A DNA stretch of 64,000 nt from Polycladospora coralii (GCF_014773435.2 NZ_JACXAG020000005.1:124001-188000), one strand, 5' to 3'. Counted from the first letter of the stretch, positions 36,116 to 43,971 are shown. The notes: generated by a model not told the origin, from the sequence alone. Numbers and translations are program-made.

Positions 36116-36172
36116 GAATTGAATACGATTTTGGGTGAGAAAGGTGTGAAGTTATTAGAGCAAAAATGCTGA
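36116..36172 (+). pseudogene. Scrap of a lasso-type ABC exporter gene
   Basis: About 40 bp (36116-36155) nearly repeat the ABC gene near 49266-49304, encoding NTILGEKGVKL where the exporter has DTILGEKGVKLSGGE. The rest of the ABC gene is gone. It lies after the copy-1 subtilase, as the exporter lies after the copy-2 subtilase. The remainder of 36173-36383 holds only short unrecognised frames. Confidence 0.7.
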
Positions 36173-36383
36173 TTATTCATACTATTTAATTTGAAAAGTA
36201 TGATCTTTTGAGGTGAGTTACTACATTCACGAATATCTTGCAAGCTGTATTAACAGAAGGTGAAGTCAGAGATATTACTAAACTTGCCATGATAAAAGTC
36301 GTAAATTCACGGTTTATGTACTATTTCAGATTTTAGCAAATATGCCATTCTGAGAATGGCGAAGTTATTGCGAAGATAAAATT

Positions 36384-37025
36384 TTGAAAAATGGGTATGT
36401 TTATGGTAATCCGGTTAATACGATTGATCCAATTGGCGAGTATGTAGCTGGGTATGAGGAAGAAAGATATGTTGAAAATCCTATAACGGGTAAAGGGAGA
36501 ATGACAGGAAATAAAAAATACTCTTCACACAATGGACGATATAATCGAGGGAAGCAAATATCCATAGATGGGGCCGCAGTTATTGGTTATAATAGACATT
36601 ATCTTAGATCGAGAAACACTAGGTCTCTAAGAACAAAGAGAGTAGCCTTTAATAAATTAAAATCGAGTGTTGACTGGAACTATAAGTTACGAAAGGACCT
36701 AGAAGGTTTAGAATTAGATGTTTATAATAAAATATACAAAGATGATGCTGCGAAAAGTCCTCGTTCAATCCTAGGTAATATGATGGTTGGAGCAGCAGGT
36801 AATGAATTAGGATTTGATATAGAATTAACAAAACAAATTGATGGAGTGTATCTATATTTTGGAACTTCTAAAACTACTGCGACTTGCTTCATATCTGTAG
36901 ATGGATTTAAAAATTGTGATGCGGATGATCTCATTGGAGTGGAAGCTGGTTACCACTTGGGAGAAGTAGACATTATTAAGGGGTTACGAAAAGATCAGTT
37001 GAATAAAAAGAGGAGTAATCTATAA
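36384..37025 (+). pseudogene. Orphan C-terminus of an Rhs-family (polymorphic toxin-like) protein
   Basis: It begins KNGYVYGNPVNTIDPIGEYV, the conserved end of Rhs core repeats (usual form YVYxxNNPVNxxDPxG). The Rhs shell, PxxxxDPxGL cleavage region and delivery domain upstream are missing, and the start would have to be TTG 36384. The remaining ~190 residues are the variable tip, with KSPRSILGNMMVGAAGNELGFDIELTKQI; no known toxin class recognised. It may be a displaced toxin tip, with the membrane proteins after it as immunity partners. Confidence 0.6.
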
Positions 37026-37694
37026 GTGATATATTACTTTCATAAAAATATGAAAAGGCCGATTACTATTATATTGGTATGTATATTGTTTGCTTATTTG
37101 TTTATGGTTAATCATTTTGTACATCTTGATCTAACAGGAGATGCAGGCAAACTTTATGTGAAGGATCAAGTTGATTATTTCAAGACAGAATTAAATCAAA
37201 AAAGCAACTATGCATATACTGAATACCAAGTAATTCTAAATAAGATTAAGATTTCTGAATACGAGTATGAAAATATAGATGATATTCATACATATACAGT
37301 TAACTTCAAATTAATTGAACACCATCAGTTTCTTATTTGGTTTCTTGTCTTACTTTTTGTTGTATGTGTGGATGTTGGACAAAATGCTTTAAACAAAAGA
37401 AGTCAAATAAAAAAATCACTCCTTAACCACTTTCTTATTGGAATGCTTTTTGCTTTGATTTTAATGTTATCTGAGCTTGTTTTTTCTCTTATAATCGGAT
37501 TTATTTCTCTTGATTTTAAAAGTTTTTTTCAACCAGTTCTAGCTATTAGAAACGATCATATTGAAATTATGTCATTTATTAATTATGTATTAATAACTAG
37601 ATTTTTCTATTTTATACAAATTGCCGTGATTTGTATGTTTGGAGTGTTTGCTTCGCGTATATTCAATGAAACTAGTAAAAATATTGTGCTATAA
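37026..37694 (+). CDS. Membrane protein of unknown function
   Basis: 222 residues with about four transmembrane helices: PITIILVCILFAYLFMVN near the N-terminus, FLIWFLVLLFVVCVDVG, FLIGMLFALILMLSELVFSLIIGFISL, and YFIQIAVICMFGVF. Between the first two is a ~75-residue probably extracytoplasmic domain rich in Tyr and charged residues. GTG start after AAAGAGGAG, directly abutting the Rhs tip. Together with the next gene it may be an immunity or accessory module, by position only. Confidence 0.6.
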   Translation: MIYYFHKNMKRPITIILVCILFAYLFMVNHFVHLDLTGDAGKLYVKDQVDYFKTELNQKSNYAYTEYQVILNKIKISEYEYENIDDIHTYTVNFKLIEHHQFLIWFLVLLFVVCVDVGQNALNKRSQIKKSLLNHFLIGMLFALILMLSELVFSLIIGFISLDFKSFFQPVLAIRNDHIEIMSFINYVLITRFFYFIQIAVICMFGVFASRIFNETSKNIVL

Positions 37695-37951
37695 TGTTTT
37701 CGTTATTTATTATTTTCATGATTCTTGCTTTTTCTAGAGATTTGACAGCAGGTGCTATAGACAAATATTTTTTTGTATTCTACAATTTACACAGCTATAC
37801 ATTAATTGACATGAGTTCGTATATAGTTGAAGACACTTCTTTTGCTTTTGCCTTGTGCATACATCTGATGTATTTTTTATTATTTCTCATAGGAGCTTGG
37901 TTGTTTTCTATACGACAACTTAATATAGATGCAAATTTAATTAAGAGATGA
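37694..37951 (+). CDS. Small membrane protein
   Basis: 85 residues with hydrophobic stretches at both ends (MFSLFIIFMILAF and FALCIHLMYFLLFLIGAWLF). Its ATG overlaps the stop codon of the preceding gene by one base, so the two are translationally coupled. They may also be one protein split by a frameshift. No family recognised. Confidence 0.5.
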   Translation: MFSLFIIFMILAFSRDLTAGAIDKYFFVFYNLHSYTLIDMSSYIVEDTSFAFALCIHLMYFLLFLIGAWLFSIRQLNIDANLIKR

Positions 37952-37960
37952 CGCTTACTA

Positions 37961-38006
37961 AGCTAATGATCGTCTAATCAAAAACTAGACGATCATTAGC
38001 TTTTTT
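37961..38006 (+). terminator. Strong terminator
   Basis: AGCTAATGATCGTCTA and TAGACGATCATTAGCT form a 16-bp perfect stem with a 9-nt loop, followed by TTTTT. Confidence 0.9.
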
Positions 38007-38056
38007 AAAACAGCTTACCCCACGTCCCCCTTCCAATTATCCCATTTTTAATCCAT

Positions 38057-38260
38057 TATACAGATGATGAGTCATCCATATTAAAAAAGGTAGCCATTCG
38101 AGGACTGAGCCAGCCCGTTAACGATAATGATAGGAGAAAATATTGGGAACGCGTATACCAAGAGTCGAGCGAATTGGGTGTCAGAGAGTACTGGGCATAC
38201 ATGTTGCTCAGCACATCGACAATAGCAGAATTGGACAAGTGGATGTCTCTTGTGGATTAT
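38057..38260 (+). repeat. Duplicated fragment of the copy-1 subtilase gene
   Basis: About 204 bp repeat 35723-35927 almost exactly, from CAGATGATGAGTCA to GTGGATTAT, with a few substitutions (for example GACGAAAGG changed to AATGATAGG). It is a non-coding relic of the HEAT-like C-terminal part. It shows that this gene region was copied more than once. Confidence 0.9.
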
Positions 38261-38317
38261 TATTAAAAAATATTTATTATTAAGATAACTTATGTTGGGA
38301 TTTCTTTGCATCACCAT

Positions 38318-38393
38318 AAAGCTATGCCAAAGACTATATCAAAGTGACCATTAGGTGGTTTGGCTCACATAAGACGTGCTTTGGCTTAGCTTT
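38318..38393. repeat. 15-bp inverted repeat, possible structured RNA or mobile-element scar
   Basis: AAAGCTATGCCAAAG and CTTTGGCTTAGCTTT are inverted with one mismatch across 46 nt, with further partial pairing inside. It is in the gene-free stretch 38261-38496. Confidence 0.35.
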
Positions 38394-38496
38394 AAGCAAT
38401 TAAGAATGGGGAAACAGATTTTTTGTACTATAATAATTGTGTGAATCGATATACATTCGGATGATTATAAAATATAAATTTTTCTACTAACTAAAA

Positions 38497-39210
38497 TTAA
38501 AATAGTGGAAATCGATACTCAAACTCATAACAATCTGCACGGTCTACCATATAACAGACTTGAACCAGTCGACCATCAGATTCAAACACTCTTCTTACAA
38601 CCCGAACAATAGGGACGCTTGATTGAACGGGTAGATTTAAGTCTCGCATCTCTGATTGGGTAGCTAAAGAAGTTATTAAATTTTCTTGGCAATCAACAGG
38701 ATCAATTCCTAGTAATTTCAAACAGTCATAGATCATTGCATGGGGTTGTTTTAACATTTCTCTCAATTCTTTTAATGGCACAACGCTAGGAATATATGAT
38801 CTTGTTACTGCTATTAAAATGTCATTCCTATATTGCTTAGTATGATAATAAAGAACAGGCGGTGCTAATTCATCTAAAATACCCTTAGGCAAATCTTCTT
38901 CCTCATATAATATTTTAATATCGAATAATTCCTCTTTTCCTAGATCACCGTGTTCTTCTAGAAAGTCTCCTCTTCTATTGGAACGATAAGGAATTGGACG
39001 AACCTTCCTTCGATTTGGATTTGATCCAGATGAAAATATTAGACCATCCCTTATTAGAGCATTCACAGCATTTTGAATCGTAGCAGAATGAACTTCGAAC
39101 TCTTTCATCAGTTGTAAATTTGTGGGGAAGTCCCCATCAGGTGGGTATATCTCATCTATAATACGATCCCTAAGAATATGATATATATCTAACCACTTTT
39201 TACGAGCCAA
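38497..39210 (-). CDS. GntR/HutC-family regulator
   Basis: 237 residues: N-terminal winged helix (IYHILRDRIIDEIYPPDGDFPTNLQLMKEFEVHSATIQNAVNALIRDGLIFSSGSNPNRRKVRP), then a UTRA effector domain (ENLITSLATQSEMRDLNLPVQSSVPIVRVVRRVFESDGRLVQVCYMVDRADCYEFEYRF). Its start overlaps the end of the creatininase-family gene by 11 bp, so they form an operon. It likely controls this operon and the divergent genes from 40159. Confidence 0.88.
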   Translation of the reverse strand: MARKKWLDIYHILRDRIIDEIYPPDGDFPTNLQLMKEFEVHSATIQNAVNALIRDGLIFSSGSNPNRRKVRPIPYRSNRRGDFLEEHGDLGKEELFDIKILYEEEDLPKGILDELAPPVLYYHTKQYRNDILIAVTRSYIPSVVPLKELREMLKQPHAMIYDCLKLLGIDPVDCQENLITSLATQSEMRDLNLPVQSSVPIVRVVRRVFESDGRLVQVCYMVDRADCYEFEYRFPLF

Positions 39211-39910
39211 TATTCAAAAACTCCTCTACAGTAAGCTGGATTTCGTCAGTTAATGCGTTCAGAAGTGCTCTCCCTTTTTCAGCATTCGCTTGGGTAGGGA
39301 ATCCGATTGTCCCGGTTTCTGAATACGGTTTTATGCCTAATACCTGAAATAAGTCTCTACGCGGCGAATCTACATCTTGAAAGTGATCCGTTTTTATAAT
39401 TCCTTCTTGTAAGAGGGATAACAAAATAGAAGTTTCACCTTCTCCGGCATGCATATCCCGAGAGATGGTTGTAGATAGATTTGCTTTTTCATAAGCGCGA
39501 TCCCAATGTTTCCGACTAGGTGTAATCAGTAGCTTGGGAAAATTAACATTCATTTCTTGCGCGATATTCCCGAGTAGCATATTCCCACCATGTCCATTCA
39601 CAATTACACATTTCTTAACACCCATCCGTTCCAATGAATGGATGACATCTTTTACAACATGGATGATGGTTTCGGAACGTAGCGAAATGGAACCGGGGAA
39701 ATGAACGTGTTCAAAAGATGATGAGAAAGGAAGATTTGGTACCACAAATGAACGATGAGTTAAAGCTTTTGCTAACTGATTTGCAATGGCTTCAGCAATT
39801 AGACTGTCAGTGTTAATAGGTAGGTGATAACCATGTTGTTCTAAGGAGCCGATAGGAAATAAAGCAAGATCGATATGCTGTAAATCGTTCCAAGTGGAGT
39901 AAGGGTTCAT
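39200..39910 (-). CDS. Creatininase-family amidohydrolase
   Basis: 236 residues from ATG 39910, preceded by GAAGGA; the frame opens at 39958. Creatininase-fold metal ligands are visible: Glu/His in FPIGSLEQHGYHLPINTDS, the Asp just after, His in VNGHGGN, and Glu in HAGEGETS. Members cleave creatinine, formamidopyrimidines or, as MftE, the mycofactocin precursor peptide. The neighbourhood of unknown genes and a dTMP-kinase-like protein does not match a known pathway. Confidence 0.88.
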   Translation of the reverse strand: MNPYSTWNDLQHIDLALFPIGSLEQHGYHLPINTDSLIAEAIANQLAKALTHRSFVVPNLPFSSSFEHVHFPGSISLRSETIIHVVKDVIHSLERMGVKKCVIVNGHGGNMLLGNIAQEMNVNFPKLLITPSRKHWDRAYEKANLSTTISRDMHAGEGETSILLSLLQEGIIKTDHFQDVDSPRRDLFQVLGIKPYSETGTIGFPTQANAEKGRALLNALTDEIQLTVEEFLNIGS

Positions 39911-40158
39911 TGTATGAATTCCTTCTTTCTTCAATCTAGATTCAAATAAAGTGTACAATAATTTTAGAAAAAAGTGAATATTAGGTATTAAAAAGATCTT
40001 ATATAAGTATAGACTGAATAATATAAATATAGATTGTGATAATTGATACTACACTACTTCATTTACTTGATTTAGTAATTTCTGATCTAGTAGTTATTTT
40101 TAATACAACTTAAAGCATCTAATTTAAACTCATTTTATCTTTTGGAAGGGGAATGTAC

Positions 40159-40380
40159 ATGTCACCAGCACTAGAGAAAGTAATTCACCGTTTACAAATT
40201 GATGTTTCTTGGATTCCGGTTGATGATATCCCTGTTATTGACCTTTGGCCGAGAAATAACCAGCGATTAACTGAATTAATAAGTCAGGGAGTAAGGAAAA
40301 TGAAATTTACTGGGGAGATATTATTTAAACGGGAAGGAACGCTTTTCTTCTTCCAATTTCTATGTAAGGTGGAAAAATGA
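40159..40380 (+). CDS. Small protein of unknown function
   Basis: 73 residues from ATG 40159 (MSPALEKVIHRLQIDVSW), which has AAGGGGA at proper spacing. The middle carries VDDIPVIDLWPRNNQRLTELISQG. No family recognised. It overlaps the next gene by ATGA, so the two products are made together. The 240 bp upstream (39911-40158) is the divergent promoter region with the GntR-creatininase operon. Confidence 0.6.
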   Translation: MSPALEKVIHRLQIDVSWIPVDDIPVIDLWPRNNQRLTELISQGVRKMKFTGEILFKREGTLFFFQFLCKVEK

Positions 40381-41159
40381 TGCTAACATTAGAACATGGA
40401 TGGCTAAATTTAATAGATGGGTTAACGGTTCAAAGATATTTTTTACATGCCTATCCTTTTATATTACAAAGCTTAAATAAAGAAATTAATCTCAGTGAAT
40501 ACACGCTGGATCGAAACCCAATTTACGAGACAATTAATGCGTATGCAAACCGTTTTAAGAATGATAGCGAAGAGATACGCGGAAGTTTTCAGTTTAAAGG
40601 TAAAGTATGGTCTATTTGTGGAAACCAAAGTGACTTTCATATAAAAACGTTTCAATCCGCTCTCGAAATCATTTCAGTGTCTGGTTTATTTTTCATTCCA
40701 GAACTTGCTTCAGGTGTCGTTTATTTTGATGGTTTTCAACCAGAGCCTATACACTTCGGTATCCGTTTCTCCTCAGATCTTAATGAAAAGACGGGAGCTA
40801 TTCAAATTCTTTCTGAAGCAGCAAGGCATTTTGCTAAAGTATGTTGGGATAGCTATGAACTCGATTTTAATGAAATAGCTTATCGATCTCTTTGGTCTAC
40901 TGACTTAATTAGTATCCAAGATCTAGTGATCAGCATATTTACATCATCTATTCTTTTAGATTTGTACAATAGAATACAAATGGAACCAGATTCTATCTAT
41001 AATCAAGAAAGTAAACGATTGCAAGAAGTGGAACACCTAATCCCGGATATTTTAAGCGTGATTGATCACATGAATATGGATGACCTCATTCAACTTTATC
41101 TTCCTTCAAACAAAAGATTTGATAAGTATAGGACTGGAAAAGGAGCAGGGCAAACATAA
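40377..41159 (+). CDS. Protein of unknown function, 260 residues
   Basis: Alpha/beta protein with no recognised motif. Features seen are SFQFKGKVWSICGNQSDFHIKTFQSAL and SGVVYFDGFQPEPIHFGIRF, and a helical second half. Its start overlaps the previous stop by ATGA and the kinase-like gene follows 24 bp after, so these three genes are an operon. Confidence 0.7.
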   Translation: MMLTLEHGWLNLIDGLTVQRYFLHAYPFILQSLNKEINLSEYTLDRNPIYETINAYANRFKNDSEEIRGSFQFKGKVWSICGNQSDFHIKTFQSALEIISVSGLFFIPELASGVVYFDGFQPEPIHFGIRFSSDLNEKTGAIQILSEAARHFAKVCWDSYELDFNEIAYRSLWSTDLISIQDLVISIFTSSILLDLYNRIQMEPDSIYNQESKRLQEVEHLIPDILSVIDHMNMDDLIQLYLPSNKRFDKYRTGKGAGQT

Positions 41160-41183
41160 AATATACGAAAGTGAGGATATTGT

Positions 41184-41801
41184 ATGAGTAACTATTTCAT
41201 TGCACTTGAAGGAATCGATGGCTCGGGTAAAACGAGCGTAAAACAACAATTATATCGTTTGTTTTCAGAAAAAGGGAAGGGACCACTTACTGTAATTCCT
41301 CAATTGTGGAGAGATGCATTGTCTACTCAAGTGATAGTATCGGCTAAATATGATGGAATCAATTATCCCAAAGATATAATAACAAGAGCGTATGTAAGAG
41401 ATAAAGAATTACTCTACAGAGAAATGATTTGCCCTCATTTATCCTATCGTTCTGTTATCTCAGATCGATATATTTTGAGTGATCTTGTTTACCATCAGCA
41501 ACTGTACGGCATTTCACCAGTAGATACATTTGAAGCATATAAAAATTCTGGGTTGGTTTTCCCTGATTACTTGATTTTTATCAAGACGGATCCTTTGCAA
41601 GCATACCAGAGAATATTAAATCGGAATCCAAATGCCATTCATAAATGGGAAAGACCAGAGATTCTTGCCGATCTTTATCAAACCTTCTTAGAGTGCTTAG
41701 ATTTTATGAACTGCAATGTGATTATATTGAAAAATGATTCGGATTTCACTTCTTTAAAAGATGAAGTGAACAAATTATTCACGGAGTATTTTGATGAATA
41801 G
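41184..41801 (+). CDS. Thymidylate-kinase-like P-loop nucleotide kinase
   Basis: 205 residues with Walker A LEGIDGSGKTS, the DR(Y) motif VISDRYILSDLVYHQ, and the LID region RILNRNPNAIHKWERP. These match dTMP kinase folds. It is divergent from housekeeping Tmk in its C-terminal half, and gene context (GntR, creatininase-like and unknown proteins) suggests a specialised nucleotide or analogue substrate. GAGGATATTGT precedes the ATG. Confidence 0.85.
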   Translation: MSNYFIALEGIDGSGKTSVKQQLYRLFSEKGKGPLTVIPQLWRDALSTQVIVSAKYDGINYPKDIITRAYVRDKELLYREMICPHLSYRSVISDRYILSDLVYHQQLYGISPVDTFEAYKNSGLVFPDYLIFIKTDPLQAYQRILNRNPNAIHKWERPEILADLYQTFLECLDFMNCNVIILKNDSDFTSLKDEVNKLFTEYFDE

Positions 41802-41961
41802 AGTCATGGGTATATTAGAAGAATTGAGAGCGGTATTCTTTCAGAAGTTCCTGAGAAAAAGGGGATTCTTTTTCGGATTTCTATGTGAAAAAGTCAAAAA
41901 AAGAAGCGTGGCAAGTAACCTGCTAACGGTGGTGTTGATTATCCAAAATACACGACGCTAA
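41794..41961 (+). CDS. Possible 55-residue basic hydrophobic peptide
   Basis: ATG 41794 overlaps the kinase-like stop by 8 bp, so it could be translated by coupling. The product is rich in Phe and Arg/Lys (FFQKFLRKRGFFFGFL, then KVKKRSVASNLLTVVLII). No clear ribosome site and no family. It may be chance. Confidence 0.3.
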   Translation: MNRVMGILEELRAVFFQKFLRKRGFFFGFLCEKVKKRSVASNLLTVVLIIQNTRR

Positions 41962-42014
41962 AATGGATAAATCATGCAAATCAACACGCTTGACCTGCTA
42001 ACTTTAAACTCATT

Positions 42015-42218
42015 TATAAGCAGCTATTCAAGGTAGAGCGTTGCTTTGCTTGGATGGACAACTTTGGACGTCTTATCGTTCGATATGAACATTGTGCTCG
42101 GTTATATCGCGGCTTTTTGTGTGCTTGCATAATTATGTGCCTGCGGTATTTTGAAATGGCTTTTAGTTGGAAAGATATGAAAGCTAACATATCGTCATGT
42201 TTTAGCACAAATCATTAG
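42015..42218 (+). pseudogene. IS5-type transposase C-terminal remnant
   Basis: The frame reads YKQLFKVERCFAWMDNFGRLIVRYEHCARLYRGFLCACIIMCLRYF, matching the end of IS5-group DDE transposases (typical form: KxRWKVERxFAWLxxFRRLxxRYE). Only ~68 codons remain. It separates the kinase-like operon from the lasso cluster promoter. Confidence 0.75.
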
Positions 42219-42279
42219 GTTTTATACCAAAATTTATTTATTTTGGTATATGTATTTCGATAGTTTCTGTCTATTTTAC

Positions 42280-42440
42280 TGAAGTTCACAATCCCCGAAT
42301 GATATATCACTGGACATAGACGAATTGCTTAAAATTCACGTGAAAAAACACAAGAAACAGCACTATTATCGTAAAAATATAAATATTGTGTAATTTAACT
42401 ACTGATCATACAATGGCAGTAAATAGAAGTTGCTCTGTAC
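42280..42440 (+). promoter_or_regulatory. Promoter region of the lasso operon (P1), homologous to P2 at 51481-51645
   Basis: -35 TTGTGT (42386-42391), 17-nt spacer, -10 TACAAT (42409-42414). A 24-bp block overlapping and upstream of the -35 (42366-42389, starting TTATCGTAAAAATATAAA) is identical in P2. Similar order and sequence continue upstream to about 42280 (ACTGAAG, then ATATCAC, then GAAAAAACAC) and downstream (CATACAATG, ACTACTAAAT). The UTR to the first gene is ~110 nt. Conservation far outside -35/-10 points to a shared regulator. Confidence 0.75.
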
Positions 42441-42532
42441 TACTAAATGTAAAATTCATATTAAATCATAAATTATAGTTTTTCATTTATTAAAAATAAC
42501 GATTCAACCAATTTAAAGAAGAGGTGTAGCAA

Positions 42533-42790
42533 GTGAATTATATGATTTTTTCCTACGTCAAAAGTCATGAGGTTGAAAATGGACTTTTTATTTACAATGA
42601 GGAAAATGGGACATGTTACGGTATTGAAGGCATAGGAGGAGTGATTTGGAAAGGCATTATTAATGAAGATTCTCTTCAAGTGATTATTGGGAACATCAGA
42701 CAAGGATATCATCCTGGAATTACACTAGAACAAGATGTTAAAGAGTTTATTGATCAATTATTGCTAAACAGTTTGATTAAGTTAAGATAA
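42533..42790 (+). CDS. Lasso-peptide RRE protein B1 (PqqD-like)
   Basis: 85 residues of the PqqD/RRE fold that bind the precursor leader and present it to the protease. Recognisable segments are VENGLFIYNEENGTCYGIEGIGGVIWKGI and the C-terminal helix VKEFIDQLLLNSLIKLR. GTG start after GAGGTG at 7-nt spacing. It is the first gene of the operon, upstream of the precursor, an order seen in many Firmicutes lasso clusters. Confidence 0.88.
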   Translation: MNYMIFSYVKSHEVENGLFIYNEENGTCYGIEGIGGVIWKGIINEDSLQVIIGNIRQGYHPGITLEQDVKEFIDQLLLNSLIKLR

Positions 42791-42830
42791 TGAATTTTAA
42801 ACTTTTTAGATTTTGAAAGGAGGTGAGTTA

Positions 42831-42980
42831 ATGGATCAGAAAATTCGTAGCGATGAGGTAGAGAAAAAGGAGTATGTTGCTCCTAAGCTTATCCAATTAG
42901 GTAACATCGTTGAGATTACTTACGGTGGTGTTGATGGTTGGGGTAGCGATCACATGTCTAGAAGATTCCGGAGTGACTAA
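42831..42980 (+). CDS. Lasso-peptide precursor A (49 residues)
   Basis: Too short for usual ORF calls. ATG 42831 follows AAAGGAGGTGAG, the strongest ribosome site in the cluster. The leader contains the B1-recognition pattern YVAPKLIQLGN (Tyr-x-x-Pro-x-Leu-x-x-x-Gly) and ends in ITY, with Thr at -2 as required by B2/C. The predicted core is GGVDGWGSDHMSRRFRSD: Gly1 and Asp9 give a 9-residue macrolactam ring, leaving a 9-residue tail. The tail is unusually basic (three Arg). Steric plugs could be Arg13/Arg14/Phe15/Arg16. Confidence 0.9.
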   Translation: MDQKIRSDEVEKKEYVAPKLIQLGNIVEITYGGVDGWGSDHMSRRFRSD

Positions 42981-42994
42981 TCAATTAATGATAA

Positions 42995-43037
42995 ATGACT
43001 GTTTTAGATCATGTTCATCATGACCTAAAACAGTCAT
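42995..43037 (+). promoter_or_regulatory. Long hairpin between the precursor and kinase genes
   Basis: ATGACTGTTTTAGATCATG and CATGACCTAAAACAGTCAT pair over 19 positions with one mismatch and a 5-nt loop. There is no U-tract. It begins 14 nt after the precursor stop. Such stems protect the 3' end of a highly expressed precursor mRNA or reduce read-through into the enzyme genes. Confidence 0.75.
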
Positions 43038-43053
43038 CAATATAGGAGGCGCT

Positions 43054-43971
43054 ATGAAAAATTATATATTATACGGGATGAAAATAAAAACAGAAATTAA
43101 TTTTGATGAGCATCTAAATAGATGTTACATAGACAGTTATGACTTCGAGTTGGTTCACTCAGGTAATAATTTGAAAATAGAGATACAAAGTAAATTAAAA
43201 AAGATTTATGAGAAATTTATTATGAATGAACCAATACCTTTTGAAGTATTGTTTCAAATTGATGAAAAGGTTTTTTACCTAAGTTGGCTAACTCACTATC
43301 ATTTTATTATCGATATAAGAAGTAATACAATAAATTTTTATGGAGAACTAGACGGTGAATTTTATTGTGTCTTTTTTTCAAGGGTAGTGTCATTTTTGCT
43401 TTATACAAGAGGATATACACAAATTCACGGGAGTGCTATTCAGTATAAAGGCAAAACGGTATGTTTTATTGGTGATTCGGGTGCTGGGAAATCGACCCTT
43501 GCTTCTTTGGCATTTCATCACGGAGGGAAAGTAATTACTGATGATATTATAGCAATTGGCCCAGATAGTTGTGAAGTAAATTTTGGTACTTCTAGTTTAA
43601 GACTTTACCCTGATTCATCATATATCCCAGCTAATGCAGTGTTTTTTAATGAGGTAGATAAACTTAGAGTGAATTTTAATCATAGTAGTTATAACAAAAA
43701 ATACTTTCCCAATTTTTTGTTTTTCATTGAAGTTAATGATAGTAAAGAACTTATATATGAGGAGTTAGATAATTTCGGCAAAATGACTAGTCTCATTTAT
43801 AATGCCTACAATAAAAAACTATTACAAAATGTATTCAGTGATGTCATGGAAAGCGAAAATATAAAAGTTTTTTCCGAACTATCTAGAAGATCAAGTTTTG
43901 TGAAAGTGACTCGACATGAAAACACTTCTCCTGAGGATGTGTTTTCCCTTGTACAGTCATTATTAACATGA
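43054..43971 (+). CDS. HPr-kinase-like lasso precursor kinase
   Basis: 305 residues. A P-loop GDSGAGKST at ~140-148 and Asp-Asp in KVITDDII match the HPr-kinase C-terminal fold. Related proteins in Firmicutes lasso clusters, such as the paeninodin kinase, phosphorylate the C-terminal Ser of the precursor. Here the precursor ends Ser-Asp, so the acceptor would be the penultimate Ser48 (core Ser17). GGAGGCGCT precedes the ATG. It sits between the precursor and B2, as in the paeninodin-type order. Confidence 0.82.
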   Translation: MKNYILYGMKIKTEINFDEHLNRCYIDSYDFELVHSGNNLKIEIQSKLKKIYEKFIMNEPIPFEVLFQIDEKVFYLSWLTHYHFIIDIRSNTINFYGELDGEFYCVFFSRVVSFLLYTRGYTQIHGSAIQYKGKTVCFIGDSGAGKSTLASLAFHHGGKVITDDIIAIGPDSCEVNFGTSSLRLYPDSSYIPANAVFFNEVDKLRVNFNHSSYNKKYFPNFLFFIEVNDSKELIYEELDNFGKMTSLIYNAYNKKLLQNVFSDVMESENIKVFSELSRRSSFVKVTRHENTSPEDVFSLVQSLLT

